Made by a program: the position numbers and the translations under genes. A stretch of 64,000 bases of DNA from Voacanga thouarsii (taxonomy: Eukaryota > Streptophyta > Magnoliopsida > Gentianales > Apocynaceae): the NCBI GenBank assembly GCA_026120185.1, contig JANUWF010001101.1:6016001-6080000 (forward strand). Reading direction: 5' to 3'. Below the pieces are notes generated by a model that was not told the DNA's origin, ran no database searches, and saw only the letters and a program-made list of their open reading frames with translations. This document shows, in pieces, positions 1 through 11,583 of the stretch; position 1 is the stretch's first letter, and every line of letters starts with the position of its first letter.

Positions 1-1455
1 GTGATGGTTAAACTGCAATTACTAATGAGTCTTATTTATGCATTACATGTCATTAGATAGATCATGATTGGTTAGTATAAAAAAGAACTATTTGTTTAAA
101 ATTATCTGAATATCCTCATGTAGATACTAGTATAGCTAGAATGATTACTCAAATATGTCGTAAATATAGGATTTTAAATAAAATTATTTTTATTTCTTTA
201 GATAACGCTTCAAATAATGATTTTGCTATAATAATTTTGAAAAACGCTATGAATCATATGTTAGATGATATTTTATTTCACACTAGGTGTGCTTGTCATA
301 TACTTAATTTGTGTATTAAGAAATGATATAAATATGTTGATGATATTGTTAATATAATTAGAAATATTTTTTTATTTATTAAAACTTCTCTAATTAGGCA
401 GCAAAATTTTAAGGCTTTATGCCAAGAACAAAGTGTATCTTTTAAAAAATTTAGATTAGATTGTAAAACTAAATGGAACTCAACTTTAAATATGTTTGAA
501 AGTATAATACCTTTTCAAAATCAACTTATTAGATTTTGTAATAGTAACAATTTTCAACCTCAACTAACTGAAACTCATTTTGAAAATTGTATTACACTTT
601 CAACATTTTTATTTACTTTCAAAGAAGGAACTGAACTTTTATCAGAATTTTATTATCCCAATACTCATCATATTCTTCCAACACTTGCTAAGGTAGCACA
701 TATTATTGGTGAATATATAGACCATCCCCAATATGGTTATTTTATGATAAGTATATTTGAAAAATATAAAAAAATATTATAAAGATATTCTTATTTTATA
801 TTGTATGGCATTGTGTATGGATCTTCGAGTAACATCTGCTGAATTTCATAGTATTATTGAATATCTATATGAAACATTAGATTTTGATGAATCGTAAACA
901 CTTAGACAATGGATGATAAAAGATATAAAAAATAAAACGGCTAAAGCTCTATCTGACATGTATAATTTGTATAAATTTGAGTCTTCTTGTTCTAGTTCTC
1001 TTACATTAAGTAGGCAAGCTTTATCATTATCTAGTAGTCACTTTCAACTATCATGAAAATCTACCTCTTCGATTTTATCAATATTTAATCTATGGGGTAT
1101 CATGAAGCGTAAAAAAAGATCATCCACCGCCTACAATGAGATGACAATTTACGAGATGTATCCCTTAGTAGAAAATGATAGTCAATATTTTGAAATTTGT
1201 GATTGGTAGAAAACTCATATAAGTCAATACCTCATTTTATCTAAAATGGCACGTGACCTTTTGACACCACATATTTTCACAGTGCCATCAAAAAGCATCT
1301 TTAATGAGTGCTTGAACAATCGATGAAAGAAGATCTCGATTGGCTCATCATACTTTGAAGATGTTAATGTGTTGCCGTAGTTAGTTCGCTGCCGAAGATA
1401 GGATGGCTAATTCATGAATTATTAATAATAACTCAAATGATGAATGAGGTGAGCT
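1..1455 (+). pseudogene. hAT transposase remnant (RICESLEEPER-like)
   Basis: Fragments of an hAT transposase are spread over frames broken by stops and indels. At 141-326 the RNase H-like core motif SLDNASNND is readable, followed by the CACHILNLC segment. At 492-782 there is the region around FESIIPFQNQLIRFC. Near 1280-1440 a damaged C-terminal hAT dimerisation region can be followed by comparison with the better copy at 34454-34747. A nearby A-to-stop change ends the first fragment at 324-326. No continuous reading frame remains, so it cannot encode active transposase. Family assignment rests on motif order and on the second copy in this window. Confidence 0.8.
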
Positions 1456-1980
1456 AAATAGTTAGTCTACTGTTCAAAAAATTAGGAATTTAAGATAAGT
1501 AATATTATGAATTTAATTTTATTTTTAGGATATTTATTCTATATTTAAATTTTGAACATTGTAATATTTCTAAAAAGTTTATGCATCAAGTCCCCCTCTT
1601 ATGTAATTTTTATTTTATTAATTAATAAAACAGGTAGGGTCCAAGCCAAACCCCCACCACTTCAAGGTGACTTTTTTTATAATTTTAAAAAATTATTTTA
1701 TTTAAATAATAATAATAAATTACAAAACAATTGAATATTAAAATTTGTAATCGAATTAAGTAAAAAAAATAAAGAAAGAGAGGGTAAGGCTCGAAACCGG
1801 CCCGCAGGCCTCACTGGCCAATGGCCCGAGCCAGGGCCGAGGGCTTTTGGCCTAGGGCCCAGCATTGACCAGCCCGTAGACTTGTAGGATTGGCCAACAC
1901 GACACACAGATCGGTCCTCGAGACTGGCCAGCACGACGCACGGGCTGAAACTGTGCGGGCTAGCCCACATATTTATGCTA
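1..1980 (+). mobile_element. hAT transposon, right-hand part (cut by window edge)
   Basis: The first 1.5 kb matches, with substitutions and small indels, the transposase part of the hAT element at 31820-35221; base 1 here corresponds to about 33281 there. A GGCC-rich subterminal stretch follows at about 1780-1965, as in the other copy. The right tip ends TTATGCTA at 1980, parallel to CTTGCTA ending at 35221. The left end and its target-site duplication lie outside the window, so the expected 8-bp duplicate (CTTATATC at 1981-1988) cannot be confirmed. hAT elements move by cut and paste; this copy is coding-dead. Confidence 0.8.
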
Positions 1981-2019
1981 CTTATATCACACCAAATATA
2001 GTAGTTTACACCAAACTAC

Positions 2020-2340
2020 ATTCAATCAAAGAAGTCTTAAATCAAATTTTAATGTCAAAAGAAAAATAATAATAATAGCAAAATAGCCAAAATGAAAAAA
2101 AAAAGGCTCAAAATCTGAAAAATGAAGAAAACACCAAGAAAATGATATACACTTGAAAAGAATAATACAAAACCTCTCTACCACATTTAAATTAGACAAT
2201 ATCCTCATTGATAAAAATTAAATACAATACAAGTATATCCAATGAGACTAAGAAAGTAAAAGAGAAGGGAAAACAATTATCCCCAAGTGTATTAAAGCTC
2301 AATTCTTCATATAAGGCTTCTTATCAAGTGACCTGGGTCC
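2020..2340 (-). mobile_element. Gypsy-type non-autonomous element remnant (inverted)
   Basis: Read on the minus strand, this stretch contains GATATTGTCTAATTTAAATG followed by GAGAGGTT, preceded by a TTTCTTAGTCTCATTGGATA-type segment. The same order of blocks occurs on the plus strand at about 31490-31600, inside the large Athila-like element. This is therefore a second, inverted and partial copy of that family, into which the hAT of 1-1980 was inserted. Its own LTRs were not located. Confidence 0.55.
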
Positions 2341-2394
2341 GAAACCCATCACTGCCAATATTCCTTTTTTTTTTTTTAATTAAAGAGGGCACTT

Positions 2395-2600
2395 GCTTGC
2401 CCAACATATGCTGGATTTGCTAACCCTTATGGGCCAGCCCAGCGTATGCCTGCCCAGGTCAGCAACCAGGCCGCAAGGCCTAGGCGCAGTTGGCCCAGGC
2501 CCCATGGCCTAGCCAACCAGGCCGAAGCTCCTAGCAACCCAATCACTGGGCTAGCCTGTTGCCAATGCCAGCACACCAGGCCATTTTTTGGGCCTATCGA
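2395..2600. repeat. GGCC-rich patch, possible hAT end or MITE
   Basis: A GC-rich island in AT-rich DNA, with repeated GGCC, CCAGGC and CCTAG words. It resembles the GGCC-rich subterminal zones of the two hAT elements. Near 2549-2570 the sequence GGGCTAGCCTGTTGCCAATG loosely resembles the inverted hAT tip. No clear target duplication was found. Confidence 0.35.
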
Positions 2601-3879
2601 GACTCACGCGTCTGTTGGGTGAACAACACCAAAATTCCTTGCTGCGAGCTGTCTCCATCAATTGTCATTTACGAGATGTCTTCAACAGATCTTTATAATT
2701 TCCTTTTTTTACAATAACATAGAAATTAAATTAAAAAAAATTCAGAAGGAAAACATAGAGACATAATCCACCTCTTTTGTTACAAGACTTGATAACACTT
2801 ATACATAGACACTGAATCAAAACCTATGGCCATAAAAATTATTTTGAACAAATTAATCAAATCATTCACCATGAACGTAAATGCATTATTCCTACACGGC
2901 TCAACTAAATATATATATAAAAGATTTAATCTTAATATATAAACATATATCAAACCAGATCTCGATAGCAATTGTTAGTTATAGGATCGGTATATTTATG
3001 TGTCAACCAAATTAAATTCTATGAGTACATGAAAAAAAAATCATACCTTTGTAAATATCGTCTTTAACAATACGATTCTTGAAGCTTTTAGCCTTCTAGT
3101 AGTACTCCAAACCTCCAAGCCTTTTTCAATATAATCTCCTAGGACCAAAAATTTACTAATCGTATTTTTCTCTTTGTAGAATATAGATTCACGCAAAAAC
3201 TGAGAGAATATTGTTTTTCACGTATATTGAATATAGAGTCATAATCAATATGTATATTTGGTTATTTCTAACTCGCTCTATATATTTGACTCTATCTCAA
3301 ATATGAAGCCTGATAGAATAAGATAAGTTTAATTGGGTATAACTATTTTCACTTATCCTACCTCACCTCAAATACCATTTTGTAGTTTTTTGCAATTTTC
3401 ATTAATAAAATATAAATATTTATAATTTATTACTGTTCCATAATTTAGAGCCACTCGAGGGATCTGACCGAATACAGTTAGACTAAATTCTAATAAATTA
3501 TTTTGTCAATCAAAAAATAATTTATTAATTACATTATACTCCACTAAAAGAACGTAATTGTACTTTTAGACTAATGGCAATTAGTGGAGTTAATAATTAT
3601 ATCCTTGTGATTGATCAATCCAAAAAGAATGTGGAGAAAAACAAAATTGTCCAAGAGAAATTTTACAATTCTTCAAAGAAAACACACTAAATAAAGAAAA
3701 TAAATAAAGCACACCAAAAGAAAATAAAATGAAATAAAATAAAACAAAGGCTAATAAAAAGAAATCCTATGAAAATATATAAACAAAGCAGTTAAAACAA
3801 AAGAATACTAAAATAAAAAAATACAGAAAGTCTCCGAAAATAGCCATCACCAAGGGAAAATATAAAAAATAGCCTTTTG
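2601..3879. other. AT-rich stretch, no gene seen
   Basis: No open frame with recognisable protein content was found on either strand. The small frames here are AT-rich and lack domain motifs. It probably belongs to the decayed retroelement on either side. Confidence 0.5.
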
Positions 3880-5230
3880 ATTCATTGGGTCCATAATGAC
3901 CACTATGTCCACCTCGACCTCCCTTCCAGAACCAGGTTGTCCTCCTTGTGACATGTGACTCCACATATTGGTGAGAAAGCTTTTGTTCCTTTGCTGTCAA
4001 GCCTGAATGTCCTCTAATATCTGCAGATGATTCCTCTAAGTGATTGTCAATTGTTCTAATATCAGTCCGTATGTAGCAAGCATATGACCCTAGCTCTCTA
4101 TCATCTACATCTAGTGGCTAATCAATTGGTACTACTAGGCAATTGTTTGCTACTGCTGCTGCTTAACTATAGCCCAGATTCTATCCATGCTTATCTCTAA
4201 ACATCCTAAATGTGCTCTTCTCTCTCCTTGAAACTTAACTATAGAGGTTGGCCTTCCAATATTCGGTCTCTGTCCTTGAGATACCTCTACAGCTAGCGGG
4301 AACCATTCCCTGCTCTTTTTCTTACCTCCTTAGATGTCAACCACCTCTACCTAGGCTTATCAAAATGGTATCCACAATTAACCAACGTTTGCTGTGAGAC
4401 GACCACACTGGCAGTAGTAGAAACAGGTATCCACCCCCCTCCCCGTATTAACATGAAAATGTTAGAGAAGCTGAGTAATCACTACTAGTAAAATAAAAGC
4501 CTTGGAGTTGTAGCCAAATACCAGTACCTCATGCATGTAGATATCAAGAGTGGTGCCAGAGGAAGAGTCTGAGAATGTAGCATCTTATGTATAGTATAGA
4601 TATCAACAACTCAAACTTCATTTATAACACCGGCTCTAGGAGCAACATTAAACCCTAGCAGATATATAATAAGATGCAGTTAAGGAGGCATGTTAGTAAC
4701 ATGAAGAACTACTAAAGAACCGGCTTGCTGGTACTCCAACTATAGCTTAACTCTAGCATCCTTAAAGTCCAAAGTAGTTCAGAGGTGACCTTCTTGTTAT
4801 AAGTATCTATCTCCACCTAAGGCCCCTCATCCAGGATTCTTAGTATTTTAGCTAACAATAATCTAGTCAAGTGAATTGAGCTTCCCTTGATAGAAGTATC
4901 TATGGTCCGAAGGGTTCCATACCTTTTATCTGACATATTTGCAAAGAATTCCCTTATTAAGGTAGGGTAATTCACACCCCTTAGGCTTAGAATGGGCTCC
5001 TATTCCCGTTGTCTAACTATAGATCATGGTCTAATATAGGGTTAAGAGTCTTTTCGACTAAAATCTTGTTACCCTTTTATTGTATTATTCCTCACACTCA
5101 TGATCGACAAGTTGTCTCAAATTTATTGGTTCATTAATAAAAGGTGAAGTTCGGGAAGAAGAGGCTCCCCTGGCTCTCTTATGTGGGATCTTGGTTGCTA
5201 CATATTTCCTAGACATGGCTACTTCTTAAA
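3880..5230 (-). pseudogene. Decayed retrotransposon ORF (possible plant transposon protein domain)
   Basis: Reading down the minus strand from an ATG at about 5217, the translation starts MSRKYVATKIPHKRARGASS and then shows ordered protein-like fragments interrupted by stops, among them INEPINLRQLVDHE and LHVTNMPP. This basic, serine-rich start followed by an insert region resembles the plant putative transposon-protein ORFs found in Athila-like gypsy elements (the group of Pfam PF20167). Orientation agrees with the inverted gypsy remnant at 2020-2340. The match is by overall pattern only, so identity is uncertain; it is clearly non-functional. Confidence 0.35.
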
Positions 5231-6310
5231 AAAATTCAAAAACAAACACATAAAAGAAATGAACTGCTTAACAACCGAAAACAACAAATCTGTTTCCCTT
5301 TCAACAATCCTAACAACTCCCCACTGAAGCACTAGTAACAGCAAACAGCACAAACTTCAATAATTTCTTTCCACTAATTATCGTAATGCACAATGTAAGT
5401 ATCCAATTCTCCACAAGTTCTCAATAACACAAGATAAGCATAAATTCTACTCCAATCTCCTAATCACCACAACAAAAATCATAACCCGTGAATTCTAATA
5501 GATATACAAAAATTTAGCATCTACTGAGCACAATCTTCATCATAATTCCTAATAGATAATGAAAAACCTAAGACAAAAAATAATGGATTCAAAATCAGAG
5601 CACTTAAACTTACAGAATTAATTAAAAAGGCTCAAATTATTCAATTGTGACTGAAGAAAATTTCTTAAATCAAAACAATCAAAGCATCATTAATCAGGCC
5701 CAATCATCAATTTCTCAAGACAGAGAAGACCAAGGAATAGAAAGCACCGAATTTTGTAGAAAAATTCATGTGCAGAGGATGATTTGTTGTGGCTTCCCAG
5801 TGGTGCCTCTAAATGCTTGTTGCTCTGTAGCTATGAATGTCCAAAAACTTTAGTGGGCTTCACAGAGATGTCCAAAAAATGCAATCTTTTTCCAGTGGGT
5901 ACAAAAATATTATGATGAAATTCAAAGCTTTTGGTGAAGAGAATGGAGAACCGAGAGTTGAGAGGGTTTTCAAGCAACGAGAGTGATGGTTGAAAATCCG
6001 TGGGAAATCATCATATTTGAAGAAATTAACGGATAGGTAATCATGAAAAGACAAGCGGTGCTGAAGAGGAAGTGAAAAGGAAGAGAAGCCATTCAAGGGT
6101 TTAAAGGAATATTTGGGGAAAATAACAACAGGGGCTGTTTTTTAAAGTCAGGATCTACGGGTTAAGCAGTGCTATTTACGATAAATCAGACAGCGTCGCT
6201 CTTATGGAACTGATTCTTTTGAAGCTTCAAACAATGTTGTCTTTTGCCCCCTTTCAAATGAGGAGGTGCCATTTTTGATAAACCAAATAGCACTTCAGCT
6301 TTAGAATTCT
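5231..6310. other. No gene seen; probable old retroelement flank
   Basis: Short unrelated frames on both strands and no recognisable domain. It ends at the insertion site of copia copy 1, whose left target duplicate is 6311-6315. Confidence 0.45.
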
Positions 6311-6315
6311 GAAAC
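6311..6315. repeat. Target-site duplication GAAAC, left
   Basis: GAAAC directly abuts the left LTR and is repeated at 11579-11583. A 5-bp duplication is expected for copia integrase. Confidence 0.9.
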
Positions 6316-6682
6316 TATTATAAAATTAGGGTAGTGTTAGAATAAAATCTACACACTACACACTAAGAAAATTCTAACTATTATTTGCACAAGAATTTCT
6401 CTTCAAACTTCTCTCTTTCTTTCTCTCACAATTCTTTCTCCAATCTTTCTTTCACTAATCTTTCTTTCACAAAATGATGGTGTATTACAAGCTTAGAGAA
6501 TAACTCTATTTATAGAGCTCTAATTAGTGAAATACATCATGGCATACATCATCTTCAACTAATCTCAATTAATGGTGTCTCCACTAAATGGTGGACATCC
6601 ATAAAAATCTTCTAATAATTCACATAAATCCATAATTAGTGGAGCCTCCACTAATTAATGGAGATTCCAATAATTCATAACA
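6316..6682 (-). repeat. 3' LTR of copia copy 1
   Basis: 367 bp, running from TATTATAAAA (mutated TG end) to ATTCATAACA in window orientation, and nearly identical to 11212-11578. It contains the short inverted repeat around the CCACTAATTAGTGG-type words that is shared with copy 2. Confidence 0.95.
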
Positions 6683-6693
6683 CTCCCCCTTGG
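6683..6693 (-). other. Polypurine tract of copia copy 1
   Basis: CTCCCCCTTGG on the plus strand, that is CCAAGGGGGAG on the element strand, directly upstream of the 3' LTR. The same tract stands at 47582-47592 in copy 2. Family role: primer for plus-strand DNA synthesis. Confidence 0.85.
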
Positions 6694-6724
6694 ATGTCCA
6701 TCCATACATAAAGAATATGCCTCG

Positions 6725-7395
6725 TTAAAACCTTACTAGATAAAAACCCGAGTGGGAAAAAAATCTAGTAAAGGAAAAAGAGTACACTATTCTATATGTA
6801 TGTTTATTACTCCCCCGATGAGATGATTCCTTTAAATCTTTAAACCGACGCATACCGATTTTATATCTCAACTTCTCAAATGTTGCGATCGGTAAAGTCT
6901 TCGTGAAAATATCTGCGAGGTTATCACATGACCGAATTTGTAGCACATCAATTTCACCTTTCTTCTGGAGTTCATGAGTAAAGAAGAATTTTGGTGAAAT
7001 ATGTTTTGTCCGATCTCCTTTAATATATCCTCCTCGTAATTGAGTTATGCAAGCTGCATTGTCTTCATAAAGAGGAGTTGGAATATCTTTGATTGATGAT
7101 AATCCAAAACTTTCTCGGATATAATGAATCATGGATCTTAGCCATACACATTCTCGACTTACTTCATGAATGGCTATAATTTCAGCATGATTTGAAGAAG
7201 TAGTTGCTATAGATTGTTTCGTAGAACGCCATGATATAGCAGTATTTCCACATGTAAATAGATAGCCCGTTTGAGAACGTGCTTTATGTGGATCAGATAA
7301 ATAACCAGCATCTGCATAACCTATCAATGTTGGACTGATTTTATTTGAATAAAATAATCCGAGATCAATTGTACCTTGGAGATATCGAAGGACTT
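6725..7395 (-). pseudogene. RNase H region of copia copy 1
   Basis: The minus-strand frame 7327-6725 gives the copia RNase H: IGYADAGYLSDPHKARSQTG, then SWRSTKQSIATTSSNHAEII, LYEDNAACI and the end region LADIFTKTLP. These are the usual DNA/RNA hybrid-degrading domain landmarks. Here the SWRSTKQSIA junction is in frame, whereas copy 2 has an extra A there. The upstream join to RT (about 7395-7500) is out of frame, so the domain could not be translated as part of a polyprotein. Confidence 0.9.
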
Positions 7396-7497
7396 ATTTA
7401 ATTCCATTCCAATGTCGTCGTGTTGGTGAAGAACTAAATCTTGCTAATAAATTGACAGCAAAAGCAATATCAGGTCGTGTATTATTAGCAAGATACA

Positions 7498-8281
7498 TCA
7501 ATGCACCAATTGCACGAGATATGGTACTTCAGGACCAAAGAGTTCTTCATCATTTTCTTGAGGTCGGAAAGGATCTTTATCCACATTTAATGATCGGACG
7601 ATCATTGGAATACTCAATGGATGTGCTTTGTCCATGTAAAATCTTTTTAGCACTTTTGTTGTATATGTTGATTGATGAATAAATGTTCCACTCTCCAAAT
7701 GTTCAATTTGTAAACCAAGGCAAAATTTGGTTTTACCTAAATCTTTGATTTCGAATTCTCTTTTTAAATAATCAATTGTTTCTTGGAGTTCTTCAGGAGT
7801 TCCAATAAGATTAATATCATCAACATATATAGCTAATATCACAAATTTAGAATCAGATTTTTTAATAAAAACACATGGACATACCTGGTCATTTTTAAAT
7901 CCCGCTTTCAATAAATATTCACTAAGACGTGTGAACCACATGCGCCCAGATTGCTTCAGGCCATATAATGATTTCTGCAACTTGATGGAGTAATTTTCAC
8001 GAGGATAATGTCTATATGCTTCGGGCATATGAAATCCTTCGAGGATTTTCATGTAAACATCATTTTCTAAATTTCCATACAAGTAAGCGAGTGACAACAT
8101 CTAATAGGCGCATATCTATCTTTTCATGTCTTGCCAAACTGATAAGATATCGGAGTGTAATAGCATCAACAACGGGAGAATAAGTTTCATCATCATCAAT
8201 ACCTGGTCTTTGTGAAAAACCTTGGGCTACTAATCGCGCTTTATATCGAACGATTTCACTCTTTTCATTGCGCTTTCGCAC
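7498..8281 (-). pseudogene. Reverse transcriptase region of copia copy 1
   Basis: Two overlapping minus-strand frames (8281-8060 and 8100-7498) carry the copia RT. The first has YKARLVAQGFSQRPGID and DETYSPVVDA; the second has LQKSLYGLKQSGRMWFTRL and the catalytic box YVDDINL. They are joined by a one-base shift near 8080-8095, where copy 2 still reads VVTAYLYGNL. The domain copies element RNA to DNA in the family. LKQSG is intact here but is a stop in copy 2. Not functional as it stands. Confidence 0.92.
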
Positions 8282-8307
8282 AAATATCCATTTGTAGCCA
8301 ACGGGTT

Positions 8308-9188
8308 TTACACCTTCGGTGTTCGGACTACAAGTCCGAAGACTTCACGTTTTGTCGGTGCATTTAACTCCGATTGAATCGCATCTTTCCATTGCAGACC
8401 AATCTTTTCTATGCCGACATTCTTCAAGCGATATTGGTTCGGGATCATCATTATCCTGTATAACATCAAGAGATATATTATATGCAAATATATTATCAAT
8501 AACGGTTTCTATCCGATTCCAACTTCTCTAGGAAGTGGTATAATTGATAGAAATTTCGGTGTTACTTTCATCAACTTCGGTTCTTTGTCATCGGTTCTCT
8601 CTTGGTCTTTATCATTCTTTTCTTCAATATGATCTTACGGATCATTTAATCCTCTTTTCTTTCGAGGATTTTTATCTTTAGAACCAAGAGGTCGGCCACG
8701 CTTACGGCGTGTTTTTGACTCAGCGGCTATAGGTATAATATTTTGTTCTGCTGGAACTTCAATTCGAATTGGAGCATTTATAGTTGGAATATGCGATTTT
8801 GTAACTCTTCCGGAGTCAACAAAAGCGTCGACATTTGATTTGCAATGCTTTGCAAATGAATTATCTTTTGAACTTCAAGTTCACATGCGCTTGTGCGCGG
8901 ATCAAGATAATTTAATGATGTTATCCAAGCAAGATCCTTTTTATCCTGTTTTGGTTCTCCCCCTAATTTAGGGAATAATGATTCATCAAAATGACAATCA
9001 GCAAATCTTGCTTGTGAATACATCTCCTGTCGGGGGTTCAACATACACGATAATAGAGGGAGAATCATATCCAACGTATATCCCCTTTCTTCTTTGAGGA
9101 CCCATCTTTGTACGTTGGTTTGGTGCAATTGGAATATATACTGACACACCCAAAAATTCTTAAATGAGCAATATTTGGTTCGACCCAA
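8308..9188 (-). pseudogene. Integrase C-terminus and linker of copia copy 1
   Basis: Fragments at 9188-8778 (including ADCHFDESLFPKLGGEP and the region ending in ELQNRIFQL) and at 8499-8308 align in order with residues about 410-670 of the copy 2 pol frame. Several shifts separate them. The segment includes the basic KRGRPLGSK-like stretch, read in another frame near 8690-8715. Confidence 0.8.
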
Positions 9189-9230
9189 AAGCCAATTGCA
9201 AATGAGAGAATTTATGATAACTAGCTGGTC

Positions 9231-10300
9231 TTATACGTACAAGTGTTGCGAGCATGTAGAATAGCATATCCCCGAGCGAGATGTTGGGAGATTTGTTTTC
9301 ATTAATAATGGTCTAGCAATTAATTGTAATCGTTTAATCAAAGATTCGACAAGACCATTTTGTGTGTGAACATGAGCTACGGGATGTTCAACATTAATCC
9401 CAATTGACATGCAATATGCATCAAAAGCATGTGATGAAAATTCACCGACATTATCCAAACGGATATTTTTAATGTGATGGTCCGGAAATTGTGCTCGTAA
9501 TTTAATTATTTGAGCAAGTAATCTCATAAACGCCGGGTTGCGAGTAGATAATAAACATACATGTGACCATCGGGATGATGCATCAATTAAGACCATAAAA
9601 TATTTGAACGGTCCACATGGTGGATCAATAGGTCCACAAATATCTCCGTGAATCCGTTCGAGAAATGTAGGACTTTCAGCTCCTACTTTTACTGGTGATG
9701 GTTTAACAATTAATTTTCCTAGGGAACATGCAGTACATGCGAATTTTTCTGATGTTAATATCCTTTTATTTTTTAAAGGATGACCATGTGTATTCTCAAT
9801 GATTCTTCTCATCATGGTAGATCCCGGATGACCCAACCGGTCATGCCAAATGTTAAAAGTAATAGGATCAGTAAACTTCTGGTTTACTAGATGATGAATT
9901 TCAATTGTACGTATTTTTACAAAATATAGACCAATAGAAAAAGACGGCAGTTTTTCTAATACCGATTTCTTACCCAAATGCATTTGAGTAATAAAAAGAT
10001 GCTCAATCCCATTTTCCTCATTTGTTTCAACATGATACCCATTTCTGCGGATATCTTTAAAACTCAATAAATTTCTTCTGGATTTTGAGGAAAATAGTGC
10101 CTTATCAATAATAATTGTTGTTCCTTTAGGCAACAATATACTAGTTCTTCCGGAGCCCTCAATTACATTTGCACTACCGTTTATCGTATAAATATTTATT
10201 TCTCCCATTTTGAGATCAGAAAAATATTTCTCATTTTTTTAATATGGTGTGTGTAGTTCCACTATCAATTAGGCATATATCTTCAATGCCATTTGTGTAT
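9231..10300 (-). pseudogene. Protease and integrase of copia copy 1
   Basis: The aspartic protease signature IDSGTTHTI is readable at about 10235-10262 just ahead of a break. The 10208-9231 frame (325 codons) then carries the GAG-pre-integrase motif IWHDRLGHPGSTMMRRI with its zinc-binding His/Cys set (CTACSLGK), and the rve core: D in HGDICG, D in IRLDNVGEF, E in QNGLVESLIKRL. The D,D,E triad is complete. The frame is lost at LPTS, where two single-base insertions relative to copy 2 near 9270-9290 scramble the end. Confidence 0.9.
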
Positions 10301-10339
10301 CCGGTAAGCGGAATAATAGCCATCTTGGCATAATAAAAC

Positions 10340-11165
10340 ATTTATAAATGTAAATACTCAAATAATAAAAACCTTAAACGATAAGTACTATTACAATGCA
10401 AAAAAATATAAAATATAAAAGAAACATATTAAAAGTAAACTTTTAATTATTTTGAACACTTCCATTACCAATCAAATGCTCAATTACAAAAGAACAACTA
10501 TAAGCATGTATCCTCAAGTTCATATGAACACTAGTGATATGAATAAAAGATGTGATGCTTATTATTAATAGAAATATCTTTTTCTCTTATTATCTTTTCT
10601 GTTCCACTTCAGGTGGCCAGTATTTCTTTGTGATAAGGGAAATATCGAGTGTGTCAATGACCATAACCACGGCCACTGCCACAACTACGACTATAACGAT
10701 GGCTTCTGCTGGAGCCAACAACATTCACTTCTGGGAGTGCTGTTGAGCCAGTTCATTTGGCTTCATGATTTCTCAATAATAACTCATGTTAAAGCTGTCA
10801 ATTTTGAATACCCTTTTTCTCGATATTGTTACTGCAGGACAATATTCGAGGTATGAAAAGTGGAGAATGTCTTCTCCAATATAACTTCATCAGTAACTTT
10901 TTCTCCGCAAAATTTTTAACTAAGATGTAGTTTTATACATCACGGAGTTCACGGTTTTACAATCTTGCAACTTCAGGTGCAACCATTCATACCGTGCAGT
11001 GGGTAGTACGACCATCTTCAGGTGGTCAAAATTTTCTTTTTATCCACATGACATATGGATCTCATTTTTTTAGCATTTAGATGCATTTTTGTATGACATA
11101 TAAATTTTTTTCTTCAGAAATATCAAGGGCTACAAATTCAAATTTAGCGAGATCAATAAATGCGT
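10340..11165 (-). pseudogene. Gag remnant of copia copy 1
   Basis: On the minus strand the start (ATTTATTGATCTCGCTAAAT and onward) matches the gag start of copy 2. The middle is shortened: at about 11050-11100 the sequence jumps from the AAATGCATCTAAATGCTAAA block to the GATCCATATGTCATGTGG block, deleting a few hundred bases that are present in copy 2. The basic Arg/His-rich segment and the AGAAGCCATCG block are still recognisable near 10640-10700. No continuous frame remains. Confidence 0.8.
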
Positions 11166-11211
11166 ACCTGTCTTCTGACTTTCATAACGGCAGAGACTCG
11201 TGCTGATAACG

Positions 11212-11578
11212 TGTTATAAAATTAGGGTAGTGTTAGAATAAAATCTACACACTACACACTAAGAAAATTCTAACTATTATTTGCACAAGAATTTCTCTTC
11301 AAACTTCTCTCTTTCTTTCTCTCACAATTCTTTCTCCAATCTTTCTTTCACTAATCTTTCTTTCACAAAATGATGGTGTATTACAAGCTTAGAGAATAGC
11401 TCTATTTATAGAGCTCTAATTAGTGAAATACATCATGGCATACATCATCTTCAACTAATCTCAATTAATGGTGTCTCCACTAAATGGTGGACATCCATAA
11501 AAATCTTCTAATAATTCACATAAATCCATAATTAGTGGAGCCTCCACTAATTAATGGAGATTCCAATAATTCATAACA
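11212..11578 (-). repeat. 5' LTR of copia copy 1
   Basis: 367 bp, TGTTATAAAA to TTCATAACA in window orientation. It is followed on the inner side by GTTATCAGCACGAG on the element strand, the expected place of the primer-binding site. Confidence 0.95.
11403..11410 (-). promoter_or_regulatory. TATA box in 5' LTR of copia copy 1
   Basis: TATAAATA on the element strand, set in the palindromic context GAGCTCTATAAATAGAGCTC (one base varies between copies). Its place in the LTR fits a retrotransposon promoter. Confidence 0.6.
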
Positions 11579-11583
11579 GAAAC
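11579..11583. repeat. Target-site duplication GAAAC, right
   Basis: Repeats 6311-6315 exactly. Confidence 0.9.

Larger units (their letters stand above)
6316..11578 (-). mobile_element. Ty1/copia LTR retrotransposon, copy 1 (young, coding-dead)
   Basis: A 5.26-kb element on the minus strand: 5' LTR 11212-11578, damaged gag, protease, integrase, reverse transcriptase, RNase H, then 3' LTR 6316-6682. The order of integrase before RT is diagnostic of copia. By hand count the two 367-bp LTRs differ at only two positions (the terminal TG is TA in the left copy, plus one A/G), so the insertion is recent. The coding interior is nevertheless broken by several frameshifts and gag deletions relative to copy 2 at 42389-47958. 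GAAAC duplicates flank it. Confidence 0.95.

Noticed and set aside
1698..1970. Minus-strand 90-codon GC-rich frame
   Set aside because: Covers the GGCC-rich subterminal zone of the hAT element and has no protein motif.
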